From the NCBI RefSeq assembly GCF_020921035.1, contig NC_063150.1, positions 33,651,826 through 33,715,825 of the forward strand: a stretch of DNA of 64,000 nucleotides, read 5' to 3'. Shown piece by piece: positions 58,815 to 64,000 of the stretch. The position numbers and the translations under genes are program-made. This DNA is from Rhodamnia argentea (taxonomy: Eukaryota; Streptophyta; Magnoliopsida; Myrtales; Myrtaceae). A model generated the notes under the pieces. It was not told the origin of the DNA, ran no database searches, and saw only the letters and a list, made by a program, of their open reading frames with translations. Numbering within the stretch: the stretch's first letter is position 1; each line of letters opens with the position of its first letter.

Positions 58815-59590
58815 CGTGCATGATAATCATTCTGTTTCTCTGTCTTTCTATTTTTCTATCCCCGAGAACGGTTTTGGAACATAAATCCGTTTGATAGCAT
58901 GATTTCGTTTTTCTATTTTTTGGACAAGTTTTTAGCCCAGAAATAGGTCCGGAACATGAATAAGAAGTGAAAGTTTTCTACTATTCTATTCGTAGAATGG
59001 AAACGAAAATAAGAATTTTTCATCGCTTACTCACTCTTTCTCGCGTTCCCATCGTCGATCGCCGATCGAGGCCTCGTGGTCGGCGGAAGAAGAAGAAAAT
59101 CCGACAACCACAACAAAGAAAACAACAATAAAAAAAATTATAGGATATAAGATTTTTTAAAACTGGATTAAATATATAAGTATTATAGCAATATGTGTCG
59201 GATCGGACATGGATCGGATTGTATTGCATGGAAATGAGTCAATATGGGTCAGGCCATTTTTAGCCATACCCACCCGTCCGACCACTCTAATCATCACCGT
59301 CGTCGAATGTTTGTCGCCGCTATCCTAGCTTCCATCGCAACCGTAGAAATTTTATACTGTTATTGGTAGTTTCCAGCTTAGGGAAATCGGTTTCTCCCAC
59401 TTTTCTTCTTCTCCTCGAGAGTTTCTTGCTTCATGCTGTTATCAAATGAATTTCTATTCCAATAACATAAAATTTGTGTCGTTATCAAGCGAGATTCTCT
59501 GCTCAGAAACTCGTCCAAGAAATAGAAATAAAAAAAACTATTTCTAGCCAAAATTTGTTCCGAAGAACAAAACGGTTATCATTCGTGCTC
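58815..59590. mobile_element. Diverged Harbinger-like element with nested repeat
   Basis: Ends AGCGTGCATGATAATCATTC and (opposite strand) GAGCACGAATGATAACCG match the inverted ends of the 418-bp element at 50807. The inner words ATCCGTTTGATAGCATGA and TGTCGTTATCAAGCGAGA correspond to ATCCGTTTGGTAACGCAA and TGTCGTTATCAAACACAT there. A hAT-like fragment (59140-59292, ending CCCACCCGTCCGACCACTCTA) is nested inside and explains the extra length. Confidence 0.6.
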
Positions 59591-59599
59591 TAAGCATCT

Positions 59600-60230
59600 T
59601 AAATGTTTTAGATCTAGGCTTACATTTAGATTTTTTTTTATAAAAAATATTATTCGGTCTAGTCTGGTTCCCCTTGAAACTGGAAATTGGATCGGAGCTC
59701 CCGAGGAACTGCACCAAACCGACCTATTCGGTCGGGTCGGGGGGTTTTCGGTTCAGTTGTCCATTATGCTTAGCCCCGGGTCCGAAAGCTTCGGGCTTGT
59801 TCGAGTTGGGCTAGGCCCAAAAATATTTTCCATTAAATGAAATATTTTATTCACTTGGATAATCTCATTCGATTAATACTATAGTAAAATGATTAGTTCA
59901 TTTGCAAAGTTCCTATTTTTGTTTTCCATCTACGATAAGAAAACCTCTACGGAAAAATAGAAGTTTTGGGCCGGGCCGGCCCGTTTCAGGCTTTGTAAGC
60001 CGAAAGCTCGGTACGGTGATGTCTTCCTGTTTGTTCTGGTCGTTAATTGGAATAGAAATAAAAGAATCAAACTAAGAATTGCAAAGCTGGGCTAATACCG
60101 TCTTTAATTCAAATTAAAGACACTGCATTGTGGTTGATATTCATGGATGTTGAAATTGAATAGCTTCCTCACCATAGCCCCATTTTTATTAAATTAGAAA
60201 TCCCCAAACAGAAGGCCTCAAAAGGAGAGA
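59600..60230. other. Gene-free stretch upstream of RPL17
   Basis: hAT-like wording (GGTCGGGTCGGGGGGTTTTCGG near 59731, GGCCGGGCCGGCCCGTTTC near 59971) mixed with AT-rich DNA. No gene. Confidence 0.45.
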
Positions 60231-60234
60231 TTAA

Positions 60235-60280
60235 GCCCAGGCCCATTTCCAAAAGGGCCCTTTTGAAATTAGGGTTTCCA
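60235..60280 (+). promoter_or_regulatory. RPL17 promoter: site-II elements plus telo-box
   Basis: AGCCCAGGCCCATTTCC and AAAAGGGCCC (site-II-like) are followed by a telo-box TAGGGTTT (60270-60277), about 130 bp before the ATG. This pairing is the standard core of plant ribosomal protein promoters and supports growth-linked expression of RPL17. Confidence 0.75.
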
Positions 60281-60407
60281 TCTTTGGCAAAGGTTGACTT
60301 TTTTGCCTTTGAGGAAAGATCGAACTCCAGCTTGGCCGCTCTCCAGCAGCGGAAGCTAACGGAGCAAGAAGAGAACTTTCGCCGCCAAGGCACACGCATT
60401 GGACACC

Positions 60408-62620
<2,213 letters not shown>

Positions 62621-62913
62621 GGCGGCACGCACGTCTTCCTCTCGGGAGGACTATTTCAGAGACAGACCTCGTTTTTCCTTTTAAACTATTTGCCGTATAG
62701 TATACAGGAGATTTGTCCTCACCCTTTGGTACGAGGAACACTTTCTTCCTCAGTGCTTGCTCAATTGAATATTTTCCAGGTTCTTGGTTAGGACAGTCAA
62801 GCATTACTGTTTTCAGGATCCTCCAAACTAAATTATTTCCTCAATCAAAATTACCATTACTGTTTTCTTCACTAATCGTCAATCCAGGGATTGTAGTTAA
62901 CATCGCTGTATTA

Positions 62914-63103
62914 ACGTCACGAGCTAAATATGTTGTATTTTGCTGGTCAAAGACAGTATGCAGTCACGCATTGATACCCTTTGATGGGGAACCTGTATGT
63001 CAATTTGAACGTCACGAGCTAAATATGTTGTATTTTGCTGGTCAAAGACAGTATGCAGTCGCGCATTGATACCCTTTGATGGGGAACCTGTATGTCAATT
63101 TGA
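62914..63103 (+). repeat. Tandem duplication of a 95-bp unit
   Basis: The unit starting ACGTCACGAGCTAAATATG occurs at 62914-63008 and 63009-63103. The copies are nearly identical (CAGTCACGCATTG against CAGTCGCGCATTG), so the duplication is recent. It lies 300 bp downstream of the RPL17 stop codon. Confidence 0.9.
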
Positions 63104-63109
63104 TTCCAA

Positions 63110-63495
63110 GATCAAATCCTGGTGACAGCCCAGCGGTTGCGCTCTTCATATGGGGCAGCATAGATCGAGCCAATCCCCCTCATGACACTCGTCTCTCTTC
63201 ACGAACTTGTAAAATTGATGCCACAAAGATAGCCAACTCTATTATCAAAGAAATAAGGAAAGGGGTGACGATTTGGCACTAGATATCGGGAGGACCAGGG
63301 ATGATAATGGCAAGTACTTCTAAAGGTTTTTTTTTTGTCGAAAATAAGTAGTTTTGAAACATACAATAACAAAATGGTCTTTTTTGAGAAAATATTTTTT
63401 AAAATTATTTATTTTAACGAAATAAGCGGAGCCTTTTTCAAACTATTCATTTTGGATTTCATAACCCAAAAGTCCACGATGGCCTGAAATCTGAA
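63110..63495. other. Spacer between RPL17 and its pseudogene
   Basis: No gene. At 63312-63359 a T tract with GTCGAAAAT lies between AAGTACTTCTAAA and AAGTAGTTTTGAAA, a weak candidate for a further micro-insertion. The flanking repeats match only partly. Confidence 0.4.
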
Positions 63496-63499
63496 ATGT

Positions 63500-64000
63500 A
63501 AAGTAGATAATTCACTTTGCCTCCATAAGTAATGAGGCGTCTCTTTAATTTGGCGTGATAAATTGAAGTATTCGCATCTTGCTATCTGTCGACAAGAAAA
63601 TTTGGCAACATTCTCGAATCGAGTTGCTCGATAAATTTGAATGCCTACGTGATGTTGACACCAGAGAATCCATCTTTTGGTAGCTACATGGGATTAACTC
63701 ACCGCCCAGATGCACTGATCTAATTAGTCGTGGCTTTGCTACGAGAAAGCTGCCTTTGGTCAAAGCGCAGAGGTGCCGGGAGGCCGTTCTGACGATCTTG
63801 CGGCGGCGTATAGACAAGGGTGGTGGTCGGTGAAGTTGGCATGATTCATTCTCGATTTGTTCAAGATTGCCGAGAGTGACGCTGCGTCCTCGCGTGAGTG
63901 GGGTTTTATTTCGCTCTGCTGGAGCAATAGAACCGGTCTAGCTTTACATCAGGTGAAGGGTTTGGACGTTGATGCACACTGTATATATCATAAAAAGGTG
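63500..64000 (+). pseudogene. Decayed tandem copy of RPL17 (partial, runs off the window)
   Basis: 63500-63728 matches an intron 3 repeat unit (AATCCATCTTTTGGTAGCT, TGATCTAATTAGTCGTG). From 63731 it matches exon 4 (GAGAAAGCTGCCTTTGGTCA, ATTCATTCTCGATTTGTTCA) but lacks the first 15 bases and has at least two internal deletions that destroy the frame. Intron 4 words (GGGGTTTTATTTCGCTCTGC) and the exon 5 start (AGGTGAAGGGTTTGGACGTT) follow. Because introns are retained, it arose by segmental duplication, not reverse transcription. Confidence 0.85.

Overview
This is nuclear DNA of a flowering plant, a eudicot. The genes have short GT-AG introns and an AT-rich intergenic background, and they encode plant-specific families: an F-box/Sel1/MYND protein, an REF/SRPP protein, a CYP78A P450 and a caffeoyl-CoA O-methyltransferase. 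The intergenic DNA is full of GA/CT microsatellites, small inverted-repeat transposons and a dispersed AT-rich repeat family. From memory this resembles Myrtaceae genomes such as Eucalyptus, but no search was run and the species call is tentative.

Layout. From 1 to 15.4 kb there is no intact gene, only repeats, small inverted-repeat elements, an orphan ABA-type promoter (4.18-4.48 kb) and an orphan first exon (6.84-6.91 kb). At 15.6-17.15 kb (+) lies a three-exon F-box/Sel1/MYND gene. At 20.65-21.51 kb (+) a site-II promoter leads to a frameshifted remnant that resembles the plant-specific complex I subunit P1. At 23.07-24.68 kb (-) is a two-exon REF/SRPP lipid-droplet stress protein. At 28.56-33.59 kb (-) is a six-exon SCP1-like phosphatase of the SSP4 type. 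The stretch 35.2-38.35 kb holds a long foldback element and a 793-bp element with a perfect 10-bp target duplication. At 39.6-42.61 kb (-) is a two-exon CYP78A cytochrome P450. From 43.5 to 50.2 kb (-) there is an unidentified multi-exon gene with phase-compatible exons. At 52.16-55.39 kb (-) is a five-exon caffeoyl-CoA O-methyltransferase-like gene. At 60.41-62.62 kb (+) is a complete seven-exon ribosomal protein L17 gene, followed by a decayed tandem copy that runs off the end of the window.

These genes do not form one pathway. What links several of them is ancestry. The order F-box/MYND, P1-like, REF/SRPP, with RPL17 and CCoAOMT-like genes further along, recalls the Arabidopsis chromosome 1 block At1g67340, At1g67350, At1g67360, At1g67430 and At1g67980/At1g67990 (recalled, not searched). 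The SSP4 and CYP78A genes do not fit that block as I remember it.

The most unusual signal is a set of tiny insertions of about 17-22 bp. Each carries an oligo(A/T) tract next to GGTC(G)/(C)GACC and is flanked by 13-17 bp direct repeats. They look like extreme 5' truncations of a retroposon, or templated repair patches. Splice sites were placed by eye and reading-frame continuity. No expression evidence was available.
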